Numbered from the stretch's first letter, positions 44,306-53,385 are shown. The stretch is 64,000 nucleotides of DNA from Prevotella sp. CAG:1320 (GCA_000435635.1 FR882115.1:1-64000), one strand, 5' to 3'. Numbers and translations: made by a program. The notes: generated by a model not told the origin, from the letters alone.

Positions 44306-45175
44306 TCATGCCCTTTGCTTGAATAACATCAAGAGCGACTTGGAGAAATCCTCATCCGTAGCGATGGAAGTCCAATCGACATCGCTCTTGGTGAATGTCT
44401 CCCGCAACCGCTCCTGCCTCCTTGTGAAATAGCGGGTATGTGCCATACGCGTCTTCTTGCTACTTGTATCCACATACATCTCCATCCCTGTTTCCGCGTC
44501 CTTCACCTTGAGCAGGCCTACGTCCGGCAACGTTTTCGCACGAGGGTCATATACCTGTATCGCCACGACATCATGTTTTTTGTTGGCTATGCGCAACGTA
44601 TGAGAAAAGTCCGCGTTGTCATAAAAGTCACTGATAACAAAAGCCATGCATCTGTGCTTCATCACCCGAGTGAGGTGTTCTAACGCGACATCGATATTCG
44701 TGCGCAAACTTCGTGGCTGGAAATCCAATGTTTCCCTAATGATATGCAAAATATGCTTGCGTCCTTTCTTGGGAGGAATATACTTCTCTACATGGTCTGA
44801 AAAGAAGATAACGCCTATCTTGTCATTATTGAGCAAGGCACTGAAAGCCAATGTGGCAGCTATCTCCGTAGCCATGTCCCGCTTCATTTGCCGCATGGTT
44901 CCGAAATTGAGCGAGCCGCTCACATCTATGAGCAACATCAGCGTCAGCTCTCTTTCTTCCTCAAAAACCTTCACGTAGGGACGATGGAAACGGGCGGTGA
45001 CGTTCCAGTCTATGTCGCGAACATCATCCCCATACTGATACTCCCTCACCTCGGCAAAGGTCATACCCCTTCCCTTAAAGGCAGAATGGTACTCACCCGC
45101 GAAGACGTTTTGGCTCAGCATGCGGGTCTTTATCTCTATCTTGCGTACCTTCTTGAGTATTTCCGACGTATCCAT
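44306..45175 (-). CDS. DUF58 domain protein of the MoxR-Bat operon
   Basis: A 289-residue cytoplasmic protein with the DUF58 signature (FAEVREYQYGDDVRDIDWNVTAR, about residues 40-62) overlapping a VWA-like fold with a metal-site motif LLIDVSGS. DUF58 proteins regularly pair with MoxR ATPases, which are thought to act as chaperones on them. It lies between moxR (20 bases upstream) and the membrane protein gene. Confidence 0.88.
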   Translation of the reverse strand: MDTSEILKKVRKIEIKTRMLSQNVFAGEYHSAFKGRGMTFAEVREYQYGDDVRDIDWNVTARFHRPYVKVFEEERELTLMLLIDVSGSLNFGTMRQMKRDMATEIAATLAFSALLNNDKIGVIFFSDHVEKYIPPKKGRKHILHIIRETLDFQPRSLRTNIDVALEHLTRVMKHRCMAFVISDFYDNADFSHTLRIANKKHDVVAIQVYDPRAKTLPDVGLLKVKDAETGMEMYVDTSSKKTRMAHTRYFTRRQERLRETFTKSDVDWTSIATDEDFSKSLLMLFKQRA

Positions 45176-45195
45176 CGTTATGCTTCACCCATTAA

Positions 45196-46191
45196 TCAGG
45201 GCACCTCCACTTTGTTGATGACCTTGCTGATTATTTCCTCGCTGGTCACATTGCTAGCCTCAGCCTCATAAGAAAGTCCCACACGATGGCGAAGCACGTC
45301 ATGGGCAACGGCTCTCACATCCTCCGGCACAACGTATCCGCGATGCTTGATGAAAGCGTACGCACGGGACGCCTTGGCAAGCGAGATACTTGCGCGGGGG
45401 CTACCGCCAAAACTGATCATGTCTTTCAATTCAACCAAACCGTAGCGGTCTGGGTAACGAGTCGCGAACACGACATCAGCGATGTATTGCTCTATCTTCT
45501 CGTCAATATAAACCTCATTCACTATCCCGCGGGCGTTAAGTATCTCCTCGGCCGTAGTTACAGGTGTCACTTGTGGCAGACTTCCTTTCAGATTCTCGCG
45601 TATGATGAGCTTCTCCTCTTCCAAGGTAGGATAATCGATAATCACCTTCAACAGGAAACGGTCCACCTGCGCCTCCGGCAATTGATAAGTGCCCTCTTGC
45701 TCTATGGGGTTCTGCGTAGCCATCACGAGGAAAGGATTAGGCAGGCGAAAAGTCTTCTCTCCGATAGTAACCTGATGCTCCTGCATGGCTTCCAACAACG
45801 CGCTCTGCACTTTCGCGGGTGCCCGGTTGATTTCATCCGCCAATACAAAGTTGGCAAAAACGGGGCCTTTCTTCACTTGGAAAGTCTCGTCTTTCTGGGA
45901 ATATACCTGCGTGCCTATGACATCGGCAGGCAAAAGGTCGGGCGTGAACTGTATACGGCTGTAGTCCGCGTCTATCAATTGCGCCAATGTCTTGATAGCC
46001 AATGTCTTGGCCAATCCAGGGACGCCCTCAAGCAAGATATGCCCATCACTAAGCAAGCCTATAAGCAAAGTGTCTATAAGATGCCTTTGTCCAACGATGA
46101 CCCGATTCATGCCCGTCACTAAATTGGTGACAAACTGACTCTGCTGCTCTATACGGACATTGAGCTCACGAATATCAATTGATTCTGCCAT
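45196..46191 (-). CDS. MoxR-family AAA+ ATPase
   Basis: A 331-residue ATPase, first gene of the Bat operon. Walker A is GVPGLAKT (about residues 53-60), Walker B is FVLADEINRAPAKVQSALLEAMQEH, and sensor and Arg-finger regions (ATQNPIEQEGTYQLPEAQVDRF) are typical. MoxR proteins act as chaperones for partner VWA proteins, here probably BatA, BatB and the DUF58 protein. The ATG at 46191 is used; a longer frame reaches 46260 but crosses the promoter box. Confidence 0.92.
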   Translation of the reverse strand: MAESIDIRELNVRIEQQSQFVTNLVTGMNRVIVGQRHLIDTLLIGLLSDGHILLEGVPGLAKTLAIKTLAQLIDADYSRIQFTPDLLPADVIGTQVYSQKDETFQVKKGPVFANFVLADEINRAPAKVQSALLEAMQEHQVTIGEKTFRLPNPFLVMATQNPIEQEGTYQLPEAQVDRFLLKVIIDYPTLEEEKLIIRENLKGSLPQVTPVTTAEEILNARGIVNEVYIDEKIEQYIADVVFATRYPDRYGLVELKDMISFGGSPRASISLAKASRAYAFIKHRGYVVPEDVRAVAHDVLRHRVGLSYEAEASNVTSEEIISKVINKVEVP

Positions 46192-46231
46192 AAAATTAAG
46201 TGTCCTTTTATCGTTGATTTCAAATTCACCG

Positions 46232-46239
46232 CAAAAGTA
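46232..46239 (-). promoter_or_regulatory. -7 promoter box of the moxR-bat operon
   Basis: TACTTTTG on the minus strand, 40 bases before the moxR ATG. No later promoter box was noticed between moxR and queA, so this may drive the whole 10-kb cluster. Confidence 0.65.
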
Positions 46240-46401
46240 CTTATTTTGGGTGATATACATCAGATGGGCGCAACTAAATTATATTAAAAAAACTTCTCAA
46301 ATCCTACTTTTAAGAAACTTTATAGTCCCTATAAAACAGTCCGTAATGTTAATAAATCGTAATACGGAAAGGTGGCCGCCCTGTGTTTCGATGATTTTGC
46401 C

Positions 46402-46409
46402 TAACTTCG
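46402..46409 (+). promoter_or_regulatory. -7 promoter box of fabI (TAACTTCG form)
   Basis: TAACTTCGCGG lies 78 bases before the fabI ATG. It replaces TTTG with TTCG and is shared word for word with the rplU upstream region at 52923. Confidence 0.5.
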
Positions 46410-46487
46410 CGGCCGCTATTCACGATTATTGTCGTGAACAACTTAAGAAACTAATTACTATAAATAGGTATATTATCAAGAACTGAA

Positions 46488-47345
46488 ATGACACAAGATT
46501 TATTGAAAGGTAAGCGCGGTATCATCTTCGGCGCGCTCAATGAGGAATCAATCGCTTGGAAGGTAGCTGAAAAGACCGTGGCGCAAGGAGCCTCCATCAC
46601 GTTGAGCAACACTCCCATGGCCATCCGTATGGGAACGCTTGACAAGCTAAGCGAGAAGCTCAACGCCCCCATTGTGGCAGCTGATGCCACCAGCGTGGAA
46701 GACCTTGAGAAAGTGTTCAAGGAGTCCGTGGAATTACTTGGCGGAAAAATCGACTTCGTACTCCACTCTATCGGCATGAGCCCTAACGTGCGCAAGCATC
46801 GCACCTACGATGACCTGGACTATGGATATCTGCAAAAGACACTCGACATATCCGCCATATCTTTCCACAAGATGTTGCAGGTGGCCAAGAAGCAAGACGC
46901 CATTGCCGAGTATGGCTCCGTGCTCGCCCTCACCTACGTGGCCTCACAGCGCACCTTCTTCGGTTATAACGACATGGCCGACGCGAAGAGCATGCTGGAA
47001 AGCATAGCCCGCAGCTTTGGCTACATCTATGGACGAGAGAAAAACGTACGCATCAATACCATCTCCCAATCTCCCACCCCCACCACCGCGGGCAAGGGCA
47101 TCAAGGACATGGAAAACCTGATGAGTTTCGCCAACAAGATGTCTCCACTTGGCAATGCCACGGCGGATGAGTGCGCGGATTATTGCGTTGTGATGTTCTC
47201 AGACTTTACCCGTAAAGTCACCATGCAGAATCTTTTCCATGACGGTGGCTTCTCCTCCATGGGCATGAGCCTTCGCGCCATGAACCAATACGCCAAAGAC
47301 CTCGCGCCCTACGAGGACGAAAACGGAAAAATCATCTACGGATAA
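46488..47345 (+). CDS. fabI: Enoyl-[acyl-carrier-protein] reductase (NADH)
   Basis: Carries out the last reduction of each fatty-acid elongation cycle. The 285-residue SDR protein has the FabI-type nucleotide loop GALNEESIAWKVAEK (residues 15-29) and the catalytic Tyr-X6-Lys as YNDMADAK. QSPTPTTAGKGI matches the substrate loop. It is monocistronic, with a terminator just downstream. Confidence 0.95.
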   Translation: MTQDLLKGKRGIIFGALNEESIAWKVAEKTVAQGASITLSNTPMAIRMGTLDKLSEKLNAPIVAADATSVEDLEKVFKESVELLGGKIDFVLHSIGMSPNVRKHRTYDDLDYGYLQKTLDISAISFHKMLQVAKKQDAIAEYGSVLALTYVASQRTFFGYNDMADAKSMLESIARSFGYIYGREKNVRINTISQSPTPTTAGKGIKDMENLMSFANKMSPLGNATADECADYCVVMFSDFTRKVTMQNLFHDGGFSSMGMSLRAMNQYAKDLAPYEDENGKIIYG

Positions 47346-47375
47346 CCCCACGCGGGGTTTCCCTGCCAAGAAATC

Positions 47376-47414
47376 AAACGCCCTGGGTTCGCTTACCGCG
47401 TTCCCAGGGCGTTT
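47376..47414 (+). terminator. Terminator of fabI
   Basis: AAACGCCCTGGG (47376-47387) pairs perfectly with CCCAGGGCGTTT (47403-47414), followed by GTTTTA. It lies 30 bases after the stop codon. Confidence 0.8.
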
Positions 47415-47420
47415 GTTTTA

Positions 47421-47750
47421 TGCGGCGGGAAAACGAGGGGGGGAGAAGAAGACTCGCACGATATCTCCTCTAAGCATCGCCCCGCGGATATGAGTTCTTC
47501 GCGATATCAAGGCGGGAAGAACGCCGTCACTTTCCAGGACAATCTCCCGCTCAAGGTACCCCATGTCAATTCAACTTGTTTTGCTCGTCAATTTAACTTG
47601 TTTTGCCCATCAAAACAAGTTATTTTCCGACGCGAAACAACTTGTTTCGACAAGAGGACACATGTGACGATCTCCTCCCCCATGAATATCCCGCTGAGCC
47701 TTTCCCTGCTTTTCATGCTAAAAAAAACACCATCCCACTTTCCAAGCAAG
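47421..47750. other. Convergent intergenic region between fabI and the GH51 gene
   Basis: Contains 22-bp array D (47570-47646) and nothing else recognisable. The sequence before the array (47421-47565) is unremarkable and I see no coding frame in it. Confidence 0.6.
47570..47646. repeat. 22-bp phased array D (AACAAsTTGTT)
   Basis: Words centred at 47575, 47597, 47619 and 47641, exactly 22 bp apart: TTCAACTTGTT, TTTAACTTGTT, AACAAGTTATT and AACAACTTGTT. Spacers are TTGCTCGTCAA, TTGCCCATCAA and TTCCGACGCGA. Confidence 0.9.
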
Positions 47751-47782
47751 AAAAAACCTCCGTCGCAACAGGGCGACGGAGG
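47751..47782 (-). terminator. Terminator of the GH51 gene
   Basis: On the minus strand CCTCCGTCGC pairs perfectly with GCGACGGAGG (10 bp, 6-base loop) and is followed by TTTTTTC. Confidence 0.85.
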
Positions 47783-47825
47783 TCGTATACATATAAACGA
47801 GCGATGTCTTATAGAACCTCGCACA

Positions 47826-50366
47826 CTAGAGGGCGAACGCCTCGGCATCACGTGCCGCTACGCTATAAGTCTTGCCCTTCACTTGCAAGTTCAGGCCGAT
47901 AGGCAGAGCATTGACGATCTTAAGCCACGTAGTCCCCTGCTGGCTGTCTTTTACCACGCTGATACCCACATACTTTTTCAGTTCCTGGGGCAAATCGGTG
48001 GTGGAAGGCAAGTAGGTATCGCCATGGTGAGTAGAGAAAAGCCGCTGCATGTGGTAGCTGTCAGAGAGGCGAATGGAGTCGTTGGTGAAGTAAATCATGT
48101 CCGGAGCCCAGTTGGAATAGCCGTCCTTGCTGAGCAGGGGGGCATAGGAGGCCATCTCCACCACGTCGCCGTTCCTCTCCAGCTGGCACATGTGTATGCC
48201 CTCGGCCAAGGCGTTGTCCTTGGGGTCCTTGCCGTGAGAGGCATATTCTCCCAGGTATACCTTGGGAGCCTGGCGGTCGTAGTGGTCGTAGTAGTCCTGG
48301 TTGTTGATGAACCAGCCTGGCTGCTCGTAGTAATGCTCATCCACCATGCTGAACACGCCCTTGTTTTCGTTGGCGATTTTCCAACCCTCGATATAGTCAG
48401 AGGAAGGCCAATGGAAAGGACCCACGGTGCCGATGACCTCAATATTAGGATAGCGCTCCTTCACGGCCTTGCTAATCATCAGGTAACGCTCGGTGAAAGT
48501 GGTGGATACCAAGTCCTCGTTGCCTATGCCTATCATGGAGAGGTTGAAGGGAGCGGGGTGGCCGGCATCCGCGCGCATCTTCGCCCACTTGGAAGTGGCG
48601 GGGTCTCCGTTGGCCCACTCTATCAGGTCGAGCACGTCTTGTATGTAGGCGGGCATGTCCGCCATGGGAATGCCACCCTGCTGACCGCCCAGGCCGTCGG
48701 CGTTGGCCGCCGAGTTCTGGCAGGGAACACCTGCCGCCAAAACGGGCAAAGGCTGTGCGCCCATGTCTTCGCACCACTGGAAGTACTCATAGAAGCCCAG
48801 GCCGCGGGTCTGGTGGTAGTTCCAGATGTTGCGGGCTGGCTTTCGATCCTTCAAAGGGCCGATGCTCTCCTTCCAATTATAGATGTTGCCCAGGCCGTCG
48901 CCATGCAACATACAGCCACCAGGGAAACGCACGAACTTGGGCTTCAAGGCGGCGATGGTCTCTGCCAAGTCCTTCCGCAAGCCGTGTCCCTTGTAGGTCT
49001 CGCGAGGGAAGAGGCTCACCATATCAATGGCGGCTACGTTGTTCCCCTTGGGCACGAGAGCCAGCGTGACGTCTTTCGATGTCATCCCCTCTTGCAGGGC
49101 TTTGGGATTTATTTGCAGCTCGACCTTATATTGTTTCCATTCATTGTCCTCCAACTTCAGCTTGGCCCTGGCCAAGACGATGCCTCCCTTGGCGCGCAGC
49201 TCTACGGAGAGTTGTTTCTTGCCACCAGGCACGCAGGCATAGAGGCTGAAGTCAAACTTGGGGCCTTTCTTCAAAGTGAGTCCTTCTGCCAGCGGGGCAG
49301 GTATCACCGCAAAGCCGTCCCATCCTGCATTCACCATCTCTTGGTTGGAGAGCAAGGCGAAGTGGGGATTGTTTTGGCTCAGGGGTTTGATACTTGCCAA
49401 ATCAAGCACATCAAAGTGGGTATTGATGACGGCGTTTGTCCAGGCCGTCTTGGCGTTCCAGTTCTCCCCCGGTTTGTCGTTGTTGTACTCGAAATCTCCG
49501 TTCTGCACCATCTCGGCGTAAAGACCACCATCGGCGGCACGGCTGATATCCTCGAAGAAGATGCCCATCAGGCGGTCGGATATCCGCTTGGCCTTGCCCT
49601 CGTCTATGGTGAGCGTGGCCTCTATGGTCTCGGGATAGTCCTTGCCCGTCAGGGTTTTCAGCTCCGCGGCGGTCTTGGGCAGCTGTTCCTGGGTTTTGGC
49701 GTTGAGTTGCGCCATGGCGTGAAACCAGTCCTGGATATATCGCAAATGAGTGGCGGGCACCTGGAAGGCGTTTCCCTCCAGCAACTTACCGGCCACCGTG
49801 GCGGTATCCCTCGTCCAGAGAACATCCTCGGCCTGTGCCTCAAAATCATCTTCCTTAAAGGTGCGGAAGTCTTCGCTGGCCGACACATAACGCTTGCCCT
49901 GCTTGGTCTTCAGGTAGATGGAGAAAGAGCCGTCATCCAATTGATAGATGGCGGGAGCCAATACACCCTTTTCCTTCACTATCGGGTAGTCTTGGGGCCT
50001 CCAGGTCACCAAGTCTTCTGAGTAGGCCACAGCGAAGCAAGGCGAATAGTCGTTCACGCTCCAGGCGGCACGCCATGTACCGTCAGCGGCCTTGGTCACG
50101 AAGGGGGCATACATCTTCTTCTCGGCTCCCCACTGCCCGTAATCGGAGGAGCAGAGCTGTCCCACCTCTTGCCACGCACCATGTTCGGTGAGGTAGGCCA
50201 AACGAAGTCCCTGGTCGGGAGCGGGGGAATAAACAAAGATTTGGCAAGTGGAGTCATTGCCCACGATAGTGTAGGCAGGCTCGATGCCTTGTGCCTGGGC
50301 GTGAAATCCCCCTATAGACAGGGATGCCATGGCACAGAGGGCGATGAATGGTTTCTTCATCATCAT
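47826..50366 (-). CDS. Exported GH51 alpha-L-arabinofuranosidase with N-terminal GH43-like domain
   Basis: Removes arabinose from arabinan or arabinoxylan side chains. The product has about 846 residues. Signal peptide (KKPFIALCAMASLSIGGFHAQA), then about 200 residues resembling part of a GH43 five-blade propeller (DYGQWGAEKKMYAPFV, WSVNDYSPCFAVAYSEDLVTW), then the GH51 region: IFFEDISRAADGGLYAEM, the acid/base Glu in IGIGNEDL and the nucleophile Glu in VYLGEYASH. Three adjacent ATGs (50366, 50363, 50360) could start it. No SusC/SusD pair or other glycan gene is nearby. Confidence 0.88.
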   Translation of the reverse strand: MMMKKPFIALCAMASLSIGGFHAQAQGIEPAYTIVGNDSTCQIFVYSPAPDQGLRLAYLTEHGAWQEVGQLCSSDYGQWGAEKKMYAPFVTKAADGTWRAAWSVNDYSPCFAVAYSEDLVTWRPQDYPIVKEKGVLAPAIYQLDDGSFSIYLKTKQGKRYVSASEDFRTFKEDDFEAQAEDVLWTRDTATVAGKLLEGNAFQVPATHLRYIQDWFHAMAQLNAKTQEQLPKTAAELKTLTGKDYPETIEATLTIDEGKAKRISDRLMGIFFEDISRAADGGLYAEMVQNGDFEYNNDKPGENWNAKTAWTNAVINTHFDVLDLASIKPLSQNNPHFALLSNQEMVNAGWDGFAVIPAPLAEGLTLKKGPKFDFSLYACVPGGKKQLSVELRAKGGIVLARAKLKLEDNEWKQYKVELQINPKALQEGMTSKDVTLALVPKGNNVAAIDMVSLFPRETYKGHGLRKDLAETIAALKPKFVRFPGGCMLHGDGLGNIYNWKESIGPLKDRKPARNIWNYHQTRGLGFYEYFQWCEDMGAQPLPVLAAGVPCQNSAANADGLGGQQGGIPMADMPAYIQDVLDLIEWANGDPATSKWAKMRADAGHPAPFNLSMIGIGNEDLVSTTFTERYLMISKAVKERYPNIEVIGTVGPFHWPSSDYIEGWKIANENKGVFSMVDEHYYEQPGWFINNQDYYDHYDRQAPKVYLGEYASHGKDPKDNALAEGIHMCQLERNGDVVEMASYAPLLSKDGYSNWAPDMIYFTNDSIRLSDSYHMQRLFSTHHGDTYLPSTTDLPQELKKYVGISVVKDSQQGTTWLKIVNALPIGLNLQVKGKTYSVAARDAEAFAL

Positions 50367-50399
50367 AAGCGGATATAGTTTAGGTTTATTAATAGGTAT

Positions 50400-50430
50400 A
50401 AGGCGCGGCACAGGGTACGTGCCGCGCCTT
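50400..50430 (-). terminator. Terminator of the ffh-folD transcript
   Basis: AAGGCGCGGCAC (50400-50411) pairs perfectly with GTGCCGCGCCTT (50419-50430), a 12-bp stem with a 7-base loop, 27 bases past the folD stop. The downstream minus strand reads TATACCTATT, a weak T-tract. Confidence 0.7.
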
Positions 50431-50456
50431 GTGGGTTGCTAAAGATTATTAGTAGA

Positions 50457-51335
50457 TTACTTGTAGTATTCCTTTTTGCCCGCCGCGAGCGTGTTCTTCA
50501 TCAGCGAGCAAATGGTCATGGGGCCCACACCGCCTGGCACGGGAGTGATATAGGAACACTTGGGTGCCACCTCGTCAAACTTCACGTCGCCATTGAGACG
50601 GAAGCCGCTCTTTCGGGTAGCGTCTGGCACGCGGGTAGTACCCACGTCGATAACCACGGCTCCTTCTTTTACCATGTCAGCGGTGACGAAGTTGGGCTGG
50701 CCTATGGCAGCGATGATGATGTCTGCCTGCCGGCACTCCTCTTTCAGGGTGGCGGAATGGGAATGGCACACGGTGACCGTGGCGTCACCATACTGTTTCT
50801 GCATCATGAGCTGGGCCATGGGCTTGCCCACGATATTGCTACGCCCCAGGATGACACACTTCTTGCCGCTGGTCTCTATCTGGTAGTGGCGCAAGAGGGT
50901 GAGTATGCCCAGTGGCGTGGCGGAGATGAAGCAGGGCAGACCAGCCGCCATGCGTCCCACGTTGATGGGATGGAAGCCGTCCACGTCCTTGCGGTAGTCT
51001 ATGGCCATGATGACTTTCTGCTCGTCGATATGCCTGGGCAGGGGCAACTGCACGATGAAGCCGTCCACGTCCTCGTCTTTGTTAAGCCTGTCTACGCAGG
51101 CCAGCAGTTCCTCCTCGGTCACGTCGTCCTCGTAGCGTATGAGCGTGCTCTTGAATCCGCACTGCTCACAGGCTATCACCTTGTTCTTCACGTAAGTCTC
51201 ACTGCCGCCGTCGTGCCCCACGAGCACCGCGGCCAAGTGGGGCTGCTTGCCGCCAGCCTCCACTATCCGTTTCACTTCCTCGGCTATCTCCGCCTTGATA
51301 TGGGCGGCGGTGGCCTTTCCGTCTATCAACTGCAT
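50457..51335 (-). CDS. folD: Methylenetetrahydrofolate dehydrogenase/cyclohydrolase
   Basis: Bifunctional one-carbon enzyme interconverting methylene-, methenyl- and formyl-tetrahydrofolate. The 292-residue product has the catalytic Lys in [14 protein letters not shown], the signature [11 protein letters not shown] and the NAD(P) loop [16 protein letters not shown], and ends with [16 protein letters not shown]. It follows ffh by 66 bases. Confidence 0.96.
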   Translation of the reverse strand: MQLIDGKATAAHIKAEIAEEVKRIVEAGGKQPHLAAVLVGHDGGSETYVKNKVIACEQCGFKSTLIRYEDDVTEEELLACVDRLNKDEDVDGFIVQLPLPRHIDEQKVIMAIDYRKDVDGFHPINVGRMAAGLPCFISATPLGILTLLRHYQIETSGKKCVILGRSNIVGKPMAQLMMQKQYGDATVTVCHSHSATLKEECRQADIIIAAIGQPNFVTADMVKEGAVVIDVGTTRVPDATRKSGFRLNGDVKFDEVAPKCSYITPVPGGVGPMTICSLMKNTLAAGKKEYYK

Positions 51336-51401
51336 ATTGTCCGTCTTAGTTTTCTAATTGTTATCGCTATGCTTGCGCATGATTTCCCACCGCTTTCCGC
51401 T

Positions 51402-52742
51402 TTATTTGGGCATGCCCGGCATACCTGGCATTCCCTTCATGAGGGCGGACATCTTGTTGCCGCTCATCATCTTCATCATCTTGCGCATCTGGTCAAATTG
51501 CTTGATGAATCGGTTCACTTCCTGTATCGAGGTGCCGGAGCCCTTGGCGATGCGCATGCGCCTGCTGGTGTTGAGCAACTCGGGGTTCTGCCGTTCCTTG
51601 GGTGTCATGCTGTGTATCATGGCCTCCAGGCTCTTAAAGGCGTTGTCGTCTATGTCCACGTCGCGCAAGGCCTTGCCCACTCCGGGAATCATGGCGGCCA
51701 GGTCTTTCAGGTTGCCCATCTTCTTGATTTGCTCTATCTGCTTCAGGAAATCATCGAAGTCGAACTTGTTTTTCTGTATCTTCTTCTGCAAGCGACGAGC
51801 CTCTTCCTCGTCAAACTGCTCCTGGGCGCGCTCCACCAGTGACACCACGTCGCCCATGCCCAGGATGCGGTCGGCCATGCGGGTGGGGTGGAACACGTCT
51901 ATGGCCTCCATCTTCTCGCCCGTACCTATGAACTTGATGGGCTTGGTAACCACTGTGCGTATGCTCAACGCCGCGCCACCGCGAGTGTCACCATCCAACT
52001 TGGTGAGCACCACTCCGTCAAAGTCCAGCCGCTCGTTGAATTCCTTCGCGGTGTTCACGGCGTCCTGTCCCGTCATGGAATCCACCACGAAGAGGGTCTC
52101 GTCGGGCTTCACGTGAGCCTTCAGGTTGCTGATCTCGTCCATCATCTGCTCGTCGATGGCCAAGCGTCCCGCCGTGTCTATGATAACCACGTCGTTACCA
52201 CGGGTCTTGGCTTCTTGCAGGGCGTGGTCGGCAATAGAAAGCACGTCCTTGTTCTCTGGCTCACTATATACGGGAACACCTATCTGCTCTCCCACCACGC
52301 GCAACTGCTCGATGGCAGCGGGGCGATAGATATCGCAAGCCACCAGCAAAGGATTCTTGCCGCGCTTGGTCTTGAGCATGTTTGCCAGCTTACCGCTGAA
52401 GGTTGTCTTACCAGAACCTTGCAGTCCGCTCATCAAGATAATCGCGGGACGGCTCTCCAGCCTCAACGGGGCTTCCTCTCCGCCCATCAGCTCGGCCAAT
52501 TCGTCGTGTACCAGTTTCACCAACAACTGACCGGGCTTCACCGCCGTGAGCACGTGCATGCCCAACGCCTTTTCCTTCACCTTGTTGGTAAATTCCTTGG
52601 CCACCTTGAAATTCACGTCCGCGTCCAGCAACGCACGGCGGATGTCCTTCATGGTCTCCGCCACGTTTATCTCGGTTATCTTACCTTCACCCTTCAATAT
52701 CTTGAACGAGCGTTCGAGTCTGTCACTTAGATTTTCAAACAT
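51402..52742 (-). CDS. ffh: Signal recognition particle protein Ffh (SRP54)
   Basis: Binds signal sequences of nascent membrane proteins and docks with FtsY. The 446-residue product has the N-domain helices, the G-domain P-loop GLQGSGKTTFSGKLA (about 107-121), DTAGR, TKLDGD and the Met-rich M domain ending in GMPGMPGMPK. The M-domain RNA-binding SGTS...RFIKQF is recognisable. The ATG at 52742 fits the family start MFENLSDRL. The SRP RNA gene is not seen in this window. Confidence 0.96.
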   Translation of the reverse strand: MFENLSDRLERSFKILKGEGKITEINVAETMKDIRRALLDADVNFKVAKEFTNKVKEKALGMHVLTAVKPGQLLVKLVHDELAELMGGEEAPLRLESRPAIILMSGLQGSGKTTFSGKLANMLKTKRGKNPLLVACDIYRPAAIEQLRVVGEQIGVPVYSEPENKDVLSIADHALQEAKTRGNDVVIIDTAGRLAIDEQMMDEISNLKAHVKPDETLFVVDSMTGQDAVNTAKEFNERLDFDGVVLTKLDGDTRGGAALSIRTVVTKPIKFIGTGEKMEAIDVFHPTRMADRILGMGDVVSLVERAQEQFDEEEARRLQKKIQKNKFDFDDFLKQIEQIKKMGNLKDLAAMIPGVGKALRDVDIDDNAFKSLEAMIHSMTPKERQNPELLNTSRRMRIAKGSGTSIQEVNRFIKQFDQMRKMMKMMSGNKMSALMKGMPGMPGMPK

Positions 52743-52766
52743 ATTTAATGTACTGATTTTTGGCTG

Positions 52767-52774
52767 CAAAAATA
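52767..52774 (-). promoter_or_regulatory. -7 promoter box of ffh-folD
   Basis: TATTTTTG on the minus strand, 24 bases before the ffh ATG. Confidence 0.65.
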
Positions 52775-52922
52775 CGAAATTTATCCGAACTACAAGCAAG
52801 TTCAAGACCATAAAAATGAAAAACCTCCAGCGGCAAGGGGCAGATAAGCGGCAAGGATGTTAATTATTCTTAAAAGAAATGCTGGCAGCCAGGAATAATT
52901 TCCCTGGAATGGCAGATTTTCG

Positions 52923-52930
52923 TAACTTCG
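52923..52930 (+). promoter_or_regulatory. -7 promoter box of rplU-rpmA (TAACTTCG form)
   Basis: TAACTTCGCGG with TTTC at 52900-52903, spacing 19 bases. The leader to the rplU ATG is about 115 bases. Confidence 0.5.
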
Positions 52931-52981
52931 CGGTCGATTGTCTCTATGGGGACATTGTGGATTTGACAAATTAGAGTCCGT

Positions 52982-53020
52982 GGAGGCTCAAGAAAGCACT
53001 GGCACGAAGCCAGACGCCTC
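52982..53020 (+). promoter_or_regulatory. Structured 5' leader of rplU (candidate autoregulatory element)
   Basis: GAGGC (52983-52987) pairs with GCCTC (53016-53020), enclosing the inner hairpin CTGGC (52999-53003) with GCCAG (53009-53013). It lies 31 bases before the rplU start. L21 leaders that bind their own product are known in other phyla; whether this is one is inference. Confidence 0.4.
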
Positions 53021-53051
53021 GCGGAAAAAACCGTTTATATTTTTATTTTCA

Positions 53052-53369
53052 ATGTACGCAATTGTAGAAATTAACGGTCAACAGTTCAAGGTAGAAGAAG
53101 GCAAGAAGCTCTTCGTTCACCACATCAACGACGTGGAAGCCGGTGCGACTGTTGAGTACGACAAGGTGCTGCTCGTAGACAAAGACGGAGCAGTGACTGT
53201 CGGTGCGCCCACTGTAGATGGCGCGAAAGTAGTGTTAGAGGTATTGACCCCGCTGGTAAAAGGCGACAAGGTCATCGTGTTCAAGATGAAGCGCCGCAAG
53301 GACTATCGCAAGAAGCGTGGTCACCGCTCTCAGTTCACGGAAGTTAAAGTTAAATCAGTAATCGCTTAA
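53052..53369 (+). CDS. rplU: 50S ribosomal protein L21
   Basis: A large-subunit protein binding 23S rRNA near L20. The 105-residue product starts [20 protein letters not shown] and ends with the basic [19 protein letters not shown] block typical of L21. An upstream in-frame ATG at 52938 lies inside the structured leader and is rejected. rpmA follows 16 bases later. Confidence 0.97.
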   Translation: MYAIVEINGQQFKVEEGKKLFVHHINDVEAGATVEYDKVLLVDKDGAVTVGAPTVDGAKVVLEVLTPLVKGDKVIVFKMKRRKDYRKKRGHRSQFTEVKVKSVIA

Positions 53370-53385
53370 GTAAGGAGGACTTGAA

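Noticed and set aside
47490..50021. An 843-codon plus-strand open frame
   Set aside because: It is antisense to the GH51 gene, which has a signal peptide, both catalytic Glu motifs and a terminator. The plus-strand product shows no domain and is rich in His, Val and Gly, as expected of antisense reading in GC-rich codons.
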